NCBI RefSeq assembly: GCF_041381155.1
Contig: NC_091134.1
Coordinates: 36,337,540 to 36,401,539 of the forward strand
Length of the DNA: 64,000 nt
Reading direction: 5' to 3'
From: Argopecten irradians
Taxonomy: Eukaryota > Mollusca > Bivalvia > Pectinida > Pectinidae
Of this stretch, positions 23,919 through 36,000 are shown one piece after another. Under the pieces are notes generated by a model, which was not told the DNA's origin, searched no databases, and saw nothing but the letters and a program-made list of their open reading frames with translations. Position 1 is the first letter of the stretch, and each line of letters opens with the position of its first letter. A program made the translations under genes and the position numbers.

Positions 23919-25549
23919 CAGGCGCGGATCCAAGAGGGGCGGACCGGCGTACGCCCCCCCCCTAAAATAGGAGAGAGAGAAAAAAGAAAAGGGGAAAAGA
24001 AAGAGGAGAAGGAAGGAAAAGAAAGGAGAAAGAAAAAGAGGGAGAAAGGAAAAGGGAAAAAATAAGGAATTAGATAAAGAGTGAGAATTAGACATAAAGC
24101 TCCATTTTCTACCTTTACCGTTTGATAATTTTATTTTAAAATCTAAATGTATTCGACTTTGTGTTTCATACATGCATGTACATACTTGGATACAGGCGCA
24201 ATTGAATAATTACATATTTTTTCGCATAAGTTAAGGTTTTATCCCCATCGCTTAAAAGGTACAATGTATATATCCCTTCAAGTATTTACTTATTCCTCAA
24301 AAAACGGTAAACTCCCAAGCTTGTATATATATATAAATTTTAGATAATTTATTGTCATTGATATTCAATATTGGCAGGTTATATCTCGATATCCTTAGCA
24401 ATAAAAGAAAAGGGAGAGGGGATGGAAGGAAACTTAATTGGTCATGGGTATTCGCTGGTTGACTATGTGTCAAGCCCTTCGTTCTTCAGTTTGTAAAATA
24501 TATATTACACATTTTTTAATCAGCATTTAAGTCCTGTATCAAATTCGACAATCAATGGACAAATGTGTGTGTACTTTCATCGCGCCAGTTACAAGTGAAA
24601 GTAATTTAGGTATTCAGCATCACTACTGACGTCGAATGCTTCTAGGAGCCTTTTTACTTGTCCTAAGAAAATGTGTGTAAAGAAAGTGGAAAATCAAACT
24701 AAAGGGAGAACCAAATGCGAAAGAAAATGTGTGAAAAAAAATGAAATATATATCAAAAGGGGTCCTTATTACATTTTCAAGACGATCTCAAGGCAATAAA
24801 ATGCATGTTTTTGTAGAAGTTTTAGAGAGCTTCTAGGGGTCTGGGTCCAGTTGCATTCTTTTTTGTTTCAACAAAAACACATCTTAACGATAATGTTATA
24901 AGACAGGACAAACGATTTTAAAAATTAATATACATGGCAAAAGGCTCATGATGGTTTTTTTAATTTGTGGAAAGTGTTCCTATTAGAAAACAGGATGATA
25001 GTAATTTACGTTTTTATTAGTCCTATAAAATCCTAAAATTGGCAGCCCCCAGACCCCCTTCCTTTTCTTTGCTTTGTGCCTCTATAAATATTCAGATTTA
25101 AGGCAGTGCAATTCGGTAACTTTATGTTCAAAATATGACATTAGACGTCAAAAATGATAAACTAACATGTTTACATGGCTTCAATTATTTTCTGGAAAAA
25201 TTGTACATGAAGTCCTCAGAATGCAGGATTTATTAGAATTGATTCGAGAGCTTCTGGGGGCCTACGCGGCCCCCAGACCCCCGCCTTTCTTCGCTTTATA
25301 TCCCTGTAAATATATTAGTAACAAAATGGGGGAAATTAAATTAAAACTTAAAATCAAAAATATGACACTAGACATGAAAACCATAAATAAACATCCAAAA
25401 AATGGAAAATGTGTTCATAAAATCCTCAGAATGCAGGATTTTGCACCATTTATTCGAGAGCTTCTGGGGGCCTAGGCGGCCCCCAGACCCCTCGCCTGAT
25501 TTGCTTGGTCCCACGCCCCCTCTAACCTCAAACCCTGAATCCGCCCCTG
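23919..25549. mobile_element. 1.63-kb CAGGCGCGGATCCA transposon with 5-bp target duplication
   Basis: The left end CAGGCGCGGATCCAAGAGG and the inverted right end (CAGGGGCGGATTCAGGG) are imperfect partners. GATAT lies directly outside both ends (23914-23918 and 25550-25554). It is inserted in a local GATATC-rich repeat. The inside contains a purine-rich tract (23970-24080) and at least two tandem copies, with more diverged ones upstream, of a roughly 210-bp unit carrying GAGAGCTTCTGGGGGCCTA and GGCCCCCAGACCCC. No transposase is visible. Confidence 0.72.
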
Positions 25550-25565
25550 GATATCTTTAAATATA

Positions 25566-25630
25566 GTTTATCCAACTCTCGTTAGTTAATTTTCAAATTT
25601 TGAAAATTAACTAACGAGAGTTAGATAAAC
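25566..25630. repeat. 65-bp almost perfect palindrome
   Basis: Arms starting GTTTATCCAACTCTCG and ending CGAGAGTTAGATAAAC pair over about 30 bp with one mismatch and a tiny loop. This could extrude as a cruciform or be a fold-back transposon scar. It lies just outside the right end of the 1.63-kb element. Confidence 0.85.
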
Positions 25631-25689
25631 ATGATAAACAACAGTCACTTGCATGTTGGGGAACCTCTATATAGATACATGTACATGTA

Positions 25690-25830
25690 TCTCATATACT
25701 TTATAAGATATCTTACATATTAATTGAGATATCTTATATACGAAATAAGATACCTTATATAAAAAATAAATGAGATATTTTATATACTATATGAGATATC
25801 TTATATACATAAATAAGATATCTTTTTTAA
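25690..25830. repeat. AGATATCTTATAT-type simple palindromic repeat
   Basis: Irregular repeats of GATATCTTATAT and its complement. Similar sequence occurs at 23840-23918 and 26605-26670, so the 1.63-kb element probably split a larger patch. Confidence 0.75.
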
Positions 25831-26051
25831 TTCTATATGCAATAGAAGATGTAGAACATTATTTGTTAGATTGTCCATTATTTGATATTTCTAGAAATGC
25901 CTTCAAACATAAACTAGCGAACGATTTAAATTTAACTGAATTATCTGTAGATCTACTGCTGTTTGGTTCGGAAGCACTTTCTTATAATGAAAACTGTTCT
26001 TTATTTTTATTAGTCCTAGACTTTATTAGCCATACTAAACGTTTTAACTAA
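25830..26051 (+). pseudogene. 3' remnant of a LINE reverse transcriptase
   Basis: The open frame includes EDVEHYLLDCPLFDISRNAF and ends with DFISHTKRF before TAA. This matches the C-terminal region of non-LTR retrotransposon polymerases, where a Cys-His knuckle of the form E..EH.L..CP.....R is followed by a terminal FI..TKRF. The first cysteine of the knuckle is not visible and the rest of the polymerase is missing, so the copy is 5'-truncated. Confidence 0.6.
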
Positions 26052-26239
26052 TATCATTTGTATCAAAATACCCGTTCATTCTTAATATTATGATATTATG
26101 GTGACACAGCCGATCGCATCCATACAGGGAGCCCCAAGCCGAACTTTACAGCAGAAGGAATAGACATTACGTGGTGCGGTGAGCTGTTGCGTTCAGTTAC
26201 AGTGTGTGTCATAGGGTATGTGGTCTACTGTGTCACCTA

Positions 26240-28066
26240 TACTCTATATCAACAAATGCTATTTTGTTACACTATTTAGTTTTGTATCAAATATAGCCTT
26301 AATTTTAAAGAAATGTCGAATCAGTTTTACGATGTAAATGTATTATGATGATATTTCATAAAATACATACTTTTATACGGACATGCGGGTACGGGTACTT
26401 CATAAAACGATATATGTTTTGTAATTCTTATCATAAATTTAAACCTTGATATTCTTCATCATCATTTTCTTAATATATTTGCGGTCATTATATATTTCAT
26501 CATTTATGTATTACGGGAGAAGACGGACTATAAGTTATTCACTTGTGTCTGATCCCATTTCTATATATGCAAATAAAATATGTTTAATCAAATGAAATAT
26601 ATATCATATATATCATATATATATATACTATATGAGATATCTTAAATGTTATTAAATTATATAAGATATCTCATGTAATTCGATTAAATACAGATATACC
26701 TTGCTCCTTCAATATATGTTAAATTGGCTTGCCATACTTTGAATAAATGTCATGTTGGCTTGCCATAAAATCGTATTTGTTATTTACCGCTCAGTTGAAA
26801 AATTGATGGATTATATAATTAATTTGGGGGCCAATAAAGGAATAAAGTTCACAGAACTTATTTATTTTAAATCGATTTTAAGCAATAATTTACAACTTTC
26901 TAAATACACAGACTTGTTTTCGCAACTTCGATATTTCGAAATGTTTTAAACGCACCAACAGGTTCAAATGAGCGATTGCGAAATATGCGATAGCACAGTC
27001 AATACAATAAGTAGTCTCCCTTTCGTACTTGTCACGTGACTTACTACGGGCACCTGTCGAAAGAAAGTTGCTTTAATAACAGGGTGTGGAGGGCGACACC
27101 CGTGTTGTCGGTAGGTATTTATATGTAGTTACAATATCTTCTCGTAATGCGCTTTTATCATTAAGTCGGTCAAAAATATTTTATTATACAAGCTAGTACG
27201 GTGTTCCTAAACATTCCACCACTGTGTAGTATCACTTGTAAACAAATAAACAAACCCGTTTCGGGTTGATCTGTCTTTAGAATATATTCTCTGTCATGCA
27301 TTCGAGTTATCTCAACTTTGCTGTTTTAATTGATTAAATTGACCAGATTTGTATGTCATTTTATGCAATGAAAATATGTGAATGAATACAATATTTATAT
27401 ATATAAAAAGTAAAAACAATCGCCACGGATAGTCAACCGACAACGTCGCCTATTTTGACGGAACATGACTACCTTGTAGTAGATCTGTGGTTGTATTTCC
27501 AAGTTAGGCTTATAGTATATACCGGTAAATCTTATTCCATGTTTACTTTGTACGTCTTATCGAGACAAGGCTTAGCAAACTTTGACAATTTCTTATTTGT
27601 GTATCCGGCAGTTTAGACAACAACAATTTCAAGAATGATTTGCATACATGGAAATGTGTGTGGGGGTGTAGACAACAACCATTTGCAATGGTGTACATAA
27701 TACATGTACAGTATCATGTTATATGTAAACTTAAACAGTTGAAATCAAATTCACTTTCTACAGATTTGTCTCAGAAAGATATAACTTTTTCAACTGTAAA
27801 ACAAGCTCGTACAAATTTTAAAAATGTTCTCTCAGTCATAGTTTGGGAATAAAGAGGGGGCTATACAATTCTTACTTCTGAGTATTAAAGTTGAGTGTGG
27901 ATAAATATATATATATATATTTAAAAACATGTAAGTGCCAAAGTTTCGTCACACTAAAAATTAATATTTAGTTTAATTTACACAGATTTTTTGTCATATT
28001 CTGAAATTCATATAAGAATTCTAGCAATATAAAATATATGACAATATATGATTTTCAATATTCCTT
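26240..28066. other. Intergenic stretch, no supported gene
   Basis: AT-rich, with TA dinucleotide patches at 26595-26625 and 27905-27925 and a small AAACCCGTTTCGGGTT hairpin near 27250. Frames at 26752-26949 and 27640-27852 are not recognised. Confidence 0.5.
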
Positions 28067-28070
28067 TTAA

Positions 28071-29731
28071 AGGGACATTTCACTCCGGCTAATTCTTTTA
28101 CATAACCAAGAAGCAAAATATGGCATAAATGTATTGTTCTACATTTCTTATGAAACGTACAACATAAAATATTGACAAATTCCATGTCATTATTTAGTAT
28201 TTTAATTGATACGATTAAGCAGGTACAATATGTACGCTGTACCCACAGGGACTTGTAACGTAGGTTGTGAGAAAGTCTGCTGTGTATGTACATGTGGACT
28301 ATATACTATATAAAAGGACAAGAGAACCAACGGCTCGCTTGGAAGAGGTATACACCTGCCTCTATAAAAGTCGTCCGTATTCTGTCAAACATGGATAAAT
28401 ATGTACATATCTAATACCAATATATTCTTAAATAAATTTTCGACATGGAAAACACAACTTCAAACACGAAATTATATATTAGCATACCTTTATTTCACTA
28501 TGAACATAGAAAATGCAGTCAGATTTCATCGCTGTCGTTTTGCTTGTCCACTGAAATCTACTAGTTAAACACGTTTGAGTGGATACCATGTACCCCATAC
28601 CTGGACCCGGACTGGAACCCCATATACCCAGTGCCTGTATACTAAAAGCTACAATATTAATGTGGTAACGGTCAAATCAAACATTAGAGTCTCTAATTAA
28701 GTTAGGTTCTTCAATTAATGATACATTGTATCTCAAATAAAGGTACTTCCAAGAACCTAAACCGTGAAATTTGATTTATACAGCGTCCGGGTACAGAATT
28801 TCAGTGCAGTATCAGGTAAGGGCGAGTACACCAAAAAGGTACCCATCATCAATTACAATATGGCGGATTATACAAAAAAGAGTCAAGTGCTGGATAAAAA
28901 AAAGTGTGATTCTCGCTTAGTTGTTGGATTGGATTAATGAAAGAGTTATCGGAGATAGCCTATTTGTATTTGCAATGGATATATGACACCAGAAAGCCAA
29001 TTGAATGCATACAAAAGGCATGAATAAATATGCGTTTGACCCAGATTTCTGTGGACAGGCAAAACGACAGCGAACAAATCTGACTGCATTTTTCACGTTC
29101 AGAGTGAAATAAAGGTATGTCATTAAAATCTTTCGTTTTTGAAGCATTGTTTTCCACATAGAAAAATCATTTATTATTATGCTGGTAGTAAATATGTACA
29201 CATTTAACCACGTTTGACTAAGTACGGGTGACTTTATTAGAGGCAGGTGTACTTCTTCCAAGCAAGTCGTTAGTTCCCTTGTCCTTTTATATAGTATATG
29301 GTACACATGTATAAACAGCAGACTTTCTCACAACCTACGTTACAAGTCCCTGTGGCTGTACCCATATCTGAGCCAAAGTCATGCACGTTAAACAAATGAA
29401 CTACATAACCACTGTGGAGGTGATAAAATGATTTTTTAGGCAAGACAATTCACCTTAAAAGGTAAACACACTGCTGTAAGAGCAATTTGAGCAGTTCTAG
29501 ACAAAAGTAGCATTACTCTACGAGCAAGGGACAGGGTTCGGCATACAAGATTTTCGACCACAATGTGTAATGGCGGACAGCGAGCGAGCTTGAACATTTC
29601 ACACACATTTCACCACAATGGGCTTTAATGGCATATCACAGTAAAACCGACTGATCTAATTTCCATTAGAGCTGGGTTTTTTTTCCAATATATATACAAA
29701 TTTTAATTTTCTCTTAGACTGAATTGTCCCT
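28071..29731. mobile_element. 1.66-kb TTAA-flanked transposon (Kolobok-like ends)
   Basis: Begins AGGGACATTTC and ends GAATTGTCCCT, with TTAA directly outside at 28067-28070 and 29732-29735. TTAA plus purine-purine-GG ends fits Kolobok elements. Inside are two long inverted arms. No convincing transposase frame is seen, so the copy is probably non-autonomous. It ends about 270 bp before the TRPA1 start codon and may have carried in or disrupted upstream regulatory sequence. Confidence 0.65.
28235..29362. repeat. Long inverted repeat, arms of about 320 bp
   Basis: 28235-28560 and 29046-29362 are reverse complements at high but imperfect identity. Shared landmarks are CAGGGACTTGTAACGTAGG, ATACTATATAAAAGGACAAG and GCTGTCGTTTTGC. 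The spacer is about 485 bp. If transcribed, it could form a long double-stranded RNA. Confidence 0.85.
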
Positions 29732-30001
29732 TTAATTGTTGCACTTGAATTCATGTACATGTAGATGTATTAATTTGTGCATCATTTTCTACAACTTTTT
29801 GAATATGGAGGGAAATGTACATAATATGAAAACTGTACATGTTTGTATTACCACTCCTAATAGATTATTATAAATCATCAATGTTTTATCAAAGACTCAT
29901 ATAATTGTCAGATCTAGTGGCAGAAACCTGTGTATGTAAAACTGACCTCCAAGCACCGTTACACTCTCCTCACACTGACGGCGGTCGTACCCCACCCCGG
30001 G

Positions 30002-33000
30002 ATGGACCCCACAAATGGTGAAGCCGGTCAATACCGGACTTTGCTTAGCGTCGAGCCGACATCTAACACGGACAAGGGAGTGGTGGAAATGACAGGTTTA
30101 CTGTCAAATCCGGCCAGTGAAGGACATGAGGAACCTATACCTCGCATCAAACGCTCCGAGAGTGCGGAGCTTCTAAATTTCACTTTACATCAGGTATGGT
30201 TTAAAGTGTTATAATATATAAAATATAACTTAATTACGCCTGATTTGCTCCAGTATACTGCACTAGAGTATGTGCGTAAAAGTGTGATTTTATCAGATTG
30301 TTTAACTAAATGTAATGACATGTAATGACACTAATGATATTTGTTACACAACCTGTGAAGTAATTAATATAAATGTATTATATTTTTTAAAAGTGTTTCA
30401 GATCATTCTAGTCCTAGTTGATACTGTAACTGAACTGATCCTGCATAATGTATGCTGTTCAAAACATTTGATGTTGCTTTTTTGGTCATTTAAATTCCAG
30501 TTGACAAGAAAGACCATTCTTATTACAATATTAAATCTGTGTCAAGTTATATTATAAATGCAAAAGATAAAAAAATATTTTATCAGTGTCTGAACTCTAA
30601 GGCTGAAAATGGCCTAAATTGATCATTTTTTTCATAAAGACAATTTGACTATAATCCAAATGTTAGTCAAGAAATTGATTGCAATTGAGCAATAAAATTT
30701 ACTATTTGCATGTTCAAAAATTTAGATCACGAAAACTTCACCGATATTCTTCATTTAATCATAAACTATGTTTTACAGTGTGCCAGGAATGGAGACACTA
30801 GAAGTACTCAGATCTTGATCAGTCAGATAAAATCTTCAAGCAAAAATACATTCAAGAAGATCAACCTTCGTGACGAGGACAAAATCACTCCACTGCATTA
30901 TGCTGCCCGCTACAACCACAAAGCTGTAGCCAAACTCCTGGTTGATAATGGCGCTGGTAATTTTTTACTCCAAATCATTTCAGTTTTGTCTATTTCAATA
31001 AAGGGAGATAACCATAGACTTCAGTGATTCAGATTGGAGCTAAATTAAGGCCATTTTGCTATTACTCTTCCCAAATGTGTTAAAGATTTTGAAAATCTTT
31101 AATCATTCCAATAGAGATTGTCATAACAAAATTTTGTAAAAATCCCAAGATATCCTTAGGATTTCAAATTTTTCAAGATATGGACCTAAAATTGGACAAT
31201 TAGATTTTAGTCGATCAAAATTTCACTGTTTGCTTGAAGTGTATACTGTAATGTTATAATTCAACTGATTCTAGATATTTTATGAATCAAAATTTGGTAA
31301 CCATGGCAATGGCCTTAGAAATCGCAAAAGAAGTCATTCCCACAAGAATAATTGGCTGTAGGTATTTTGATCAAACATGATTCTCTGTCTTTTATATTTT
31401 CCGAAAACTTATCTGACATGCACACTAGTTGTCATAATTCTGTATATGATTTGACTCCTAAACTATATAACACAGGGATGATGTAAAATTGTTTTTAATG
31501 CTTTCAGATCCAAACTCCAGAGATTCTGAAAATCTAACACCCCTCCACTATGCTGCTCGGTATCGACGACAAAGACAGAAGATGACTGATACAGATGATG
31601 AGGATGATGTATGTATCGAAATGACTTGTTTTTCTTTATCTCAGTGTATGGAAATTTTTTTAAGGTTATATAGGGTAGGCAGTTCTATCCTGTACATGCA
31701 AAAATATACCAATCAAATACCGGGTATACGTAAAACAGATTTGAAATGGATATTTATTAATCACTACAATACCTTGTATTTAATAGAAATGATTACCAGA
31801 TAAATTGATCAACATTAGCATGCTGCATGAGGTATATTTAATTTTAAGCATGGAAAAGACATTTTCTGTCTAGGTGAAAATCAGTGTTTGTAGTATATAG
31901 TAGAAACATTTTAGAAAAATGCAAAATCACAAACACTTTTATAAAATTATCTAGGTTGCAGAAATCTTGGAAACTTTGTTTTCATTCAAAAATATCAAAA
32001 CTTTATTGACATCACCATGTATAACATGCTGGCATCTATATTAAATGTAGGACTCTTTCATAATATTACATGTATCTTCTAATGTGTATACCCCTGGTAG
32101 GTGGTGATCATGGTTACTCATGGTATCTTGTCTATTTAGGGTCCAGAACTACCAGATAGCTCGGCTCAGGAGGAGAGCGGTCAAACAGATAACAGTGTTA
32201 TAAGTTATCTTGTACAAAATGGAGCAGACATCAACAAGCAGGACAAGTATGGACAGACGCCCCTCCACTACGCCGCTATGAGAGGCAACGAGTTCGCCGC
32301 CAAGGAGCTCATGTCTTACAAAGACATTAATATTGAGGTGAGTGTGTTAGAGAACGGGAAATATCTGTAAATGGAACACATTTTCTGGAAATATCTGTAC
32401 ATTAGAATACTTTCATTATTTGATTTAAAAATATGACTTAATTGTGATAAACTTTGCAGACATTGTTTATTTATCTGACCTTGGTTGATTTACATGATCT
32501 TGTTCAATGTTGATTTATATGACCTTGGATGATCTTTGCAGGCTGTTGACATGCAGAGCATGACTGCTCTCCATATGGCTGCCACACACAACCAGGTGGA
32601 GATCACCAAACTGTTGATAGATGCGGGGTCACCACTGCGTTGCCTTGACGATGAGAACTCCACACCTCTCCACTGTGCCTGTAGTGAAGGAAACATTGAT
32701 ATTGTCAAACTCCTATTTGAGGCTGGAACCCGACAGGATGGCTGGGTTACAGTCTCTAACGTAAGTACTCATAAAAATCGGAGTTAAATCTGAAGCAGTA
32801 ACTTTTGTGAAAACAATATTAAAAAAAGTCTAAGACACCTTTTTCAAAATATTGATGAGTGGGAATTAAAAGAATTGAAATGGATTAATGATTTTAAAAC
32901 CTTCATAAATGCAAATAAAAGGAGTTGAAATGGGTTCTTGAAATTTTAATGAGTTCTGTTAGCTTAAGATGCTTTTAAATCCAAAACTTGTGAAAAGAAG

Positions 33001-36000
33001 AATATTTCATTTTACAAAAGTTAAGATATAAAATTTGAGCCCAGTGTATAATTTCTTCTTTAGAATTCGCAAAAAAATAGAGATTTGAGAAAATGTTCCA
33101 TTAGATGTGACATTATTCATCCCTATGTATAGATGGTGACTGACCGTGACTGTGACTCGAGCACCTGTCTGCATCTGGCTGTGGAAAACGGTCACTACGA
33201 CGTGGTCAAACTCTGCTTGGAGAAGAGAGCTGATGTGAACACACCGGCATCCAACTACATGAACCCCATCCACTTGGCATCCAAGGCAGGAGACATCAAG
33301 TGTGTAAAATTGCTGGTGGAGCACCATGCCAGGATAGACGCTCTCAACGACGTACAGGCCACACCCCTCCACATTGCATGTGCATTCAACCATGTCGATG
33401 TAGTGGAGTACCTAATAGAGAGGTAAGCCATTGTGTGTTTGGTAGAATGTTAGGCACATTTATCACTTTACAATGAAACTGAGTTGATAAAAAATGTTTA
33501 TATTTAGAAAAACATTATTTATATTCCTGCACTGCCTGATCTATATCCTGTATTCACTAACATGAGTGACTCTCTTTTACTACTGTTAACAAAAGTAACA
33601 TGAGTTATCTCCCTGTACAGAGGGGCCAATCTTGAGAAGAAAGACAAAGATAATTACACCCCTCTACTCATGGCCGCAGCCTATGGTCACGCTGACATCA
33701 TCAAACTGTTGCTGAGAAAGCGTGTAGATTACGAAGCTGTGGAGAAGAATGATAAAACATCCATCTTCTTAGCTGCCGAGGAAGACAACCTGGACGCTCT
33801 TAAGGTATGTTGTAAAGAAAAAGAATTAAAAAAAAAATACAATGATAATCATGAACGATTATGATACTTATACAGGTTTAGATACAGGTATGGTGCCTTG
33901 ACACAAATAGGTATGGTGCTAACACAAAAAATCAGGTATACCTTTATAGTACTACACATATAGGTGTTGTGTTGTTAAAAAAATACATCAGAGATTCTCA
34001 AATACCAATACAAATACACACACATATTGCAGAGATTTAATTGATTTCAGGCACTTCTGGCTGTTGGACGTGTGCGAAGACTTGTCAATGTTGGTGACAG
34101 ATATGACAACACTCCTCTACATATTGCTGCAGAGAAAGGCTATCTGAGTATTGTCAAGGTAAACCAGTTTGTTAGGATATTTTTAATATTGCTTCATATC
34201 TTGACATCTAAATATAATACAAAAACAGATATTCTCCTCATTTCAATATGTAGGAAAACAGAAGCAGGTTTTACAGAGGAAATGTCTCTCATTAGGAAAG
34301 CATATAAGTCATACCACCCAAAGGACCAAGAAAAGTAGTTTTTATAACCAAGAGGTCTTTAAACACAGGGCAAATTGTATTGAAATTGACTATTTCGGAC
34401 CCTGCGAAAGTGGTCTTACTATACAGAGGTGGTTACTAAGGCAGGTTTATTTATGTAGATATTGAGCATGTTTTAATATTGATTGTTGTATATAAGTCTT
34501 CCAACATATGTAATTTAGATACTTATAAAGGGGTCTGCTTGGTGTTTACAGTGTCTACTGGACAACAAGGTAGATGTCGATGCCAAGAACGAGGAAGAAC
34601 AAACACCGTTACATTTAGCAGCTAAATCAGGAAGGACAAAGTAAGTCTTATTATCATATCTTCAGTCGTAATCAGAAAGACTTTTAAAACAGTTTTACTA
34701 TTGTTTCATTTAGTAGCTGAATCAACCTACATTTGTGAGTGGAATTGTTTAGGATATCATCTCTTTACTTCTAATCAGTATTTAGATTCGTAGGTATCAC
34801 TCATCCATGATTGCTTTATTCATTTTTACCTGTAATTGGTACAATAAAAGTTAAAAAAATTATATAGATTTTTCAGAAGCCACAAGTTTAACGATTCTGA
34901 ATAAAAACTGCCTAAAAAGTAAATTGTATGGGGCATTTATAAATCTTGATAATTTAGGTTCTATAATATTAGAATTTCTGTAAGAGGGGGTATTGATTTC
35001 TTTCAGTATTGTCCGTGAACTGGTTGTGAGGGATCATTCTTCAGTGAATGACGAGGATGAGGACTCTAACACAGCTCTCCACTTGGCAGCTGAATGTGGC
35101 CACGCCAAAGTGGCTGGTGTACTACTGGACCACGGGGCCGATGTGGCCGCTAGGTTAGTTCACGTTCCTGATCCCATGAAAGGTCGTCATCAAAATAAAT
35201 TTATGTTAAAGGAGGGAGGAGATTTATACACGTAAGAGATAAAACCTAATCTTGGAGACATCTGATGTTCCTTTTCACAATACAACTTGATATGGTTTAC
35301 TTCTATTTAAATATTCTGTGTTCTGAAGGCATTATGATACAATTACAGTCGAGACTGTCTTATGTGACTTTCCAAGGGACCATTACGAAAAAGTCACATA
35401 AGACAGGGAGTCACTTAAGGCAGTCCAAGTTCATCCGCAACATCACTGTACAAAAGTTCATCCGCAACATCACTGTACAAAAATCTGTCTTTAATTGTCA
35501 GTAAATTTATTCTTCATTATAAATATATCAATTACCTGATTTTTTAAAAATACATCAAAAATAATGATAAAAAAAAATAAAACAAAAATGAAAAATCATT
35601 TTTTTGTTTTTATTAAAAATCATTAATGACTATGTATTTTGTACATTTCATTTTAAGCTCAATGGTGGGGAAACCTGTACAAGATTTATGTTATCTATTT
35701 AAAAATAATGATGTCATTTACTGAAGTATAAGAATGACATTTAACCTCTAGAAATAGTAACTTATCAATGACCTTTAACCTCTAGGAATTGTAACTTATC
35801 AATGACCTTTAACCTCTAGGAATTGTAACTTATCAATGACTTTAACCTCTAGGAATTGTAACTTATGGACCCCACTGGATTCTGCCGCTGCTAAGGGCTG
35901 GGTGAAAACCTGTAAAGTTTTACTGGAGGCTGACGCCCCCATCAATCCTATGGACAAAACCAAGGTATGTACAGCATACAAATTGGGATTGATGCTACCA

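Noticed and set aside
23874-24173. 99-residue Phe/Ser/Leu-rich minus-strand frame
   Set aside because: It is the complement of a purine-rich simple tract.
26098-26233. Short element with GGTGACACAG / CTGTGTCACC ends
   Set aside because: Only about 10 bp of inverted repeat and no target duplication; too weak to call.
28917-29306. 129-residue minus-strand frame
   Set aside because: Lies in one arm of a long inverted repeat inside a transposon and matches no known motif.
29930-30001. Upstream extension of the TRPA1 coding frame
   Set aside because: The frame is open but begins with GTG and has no ATG; the ATG at 30002 has a good context.
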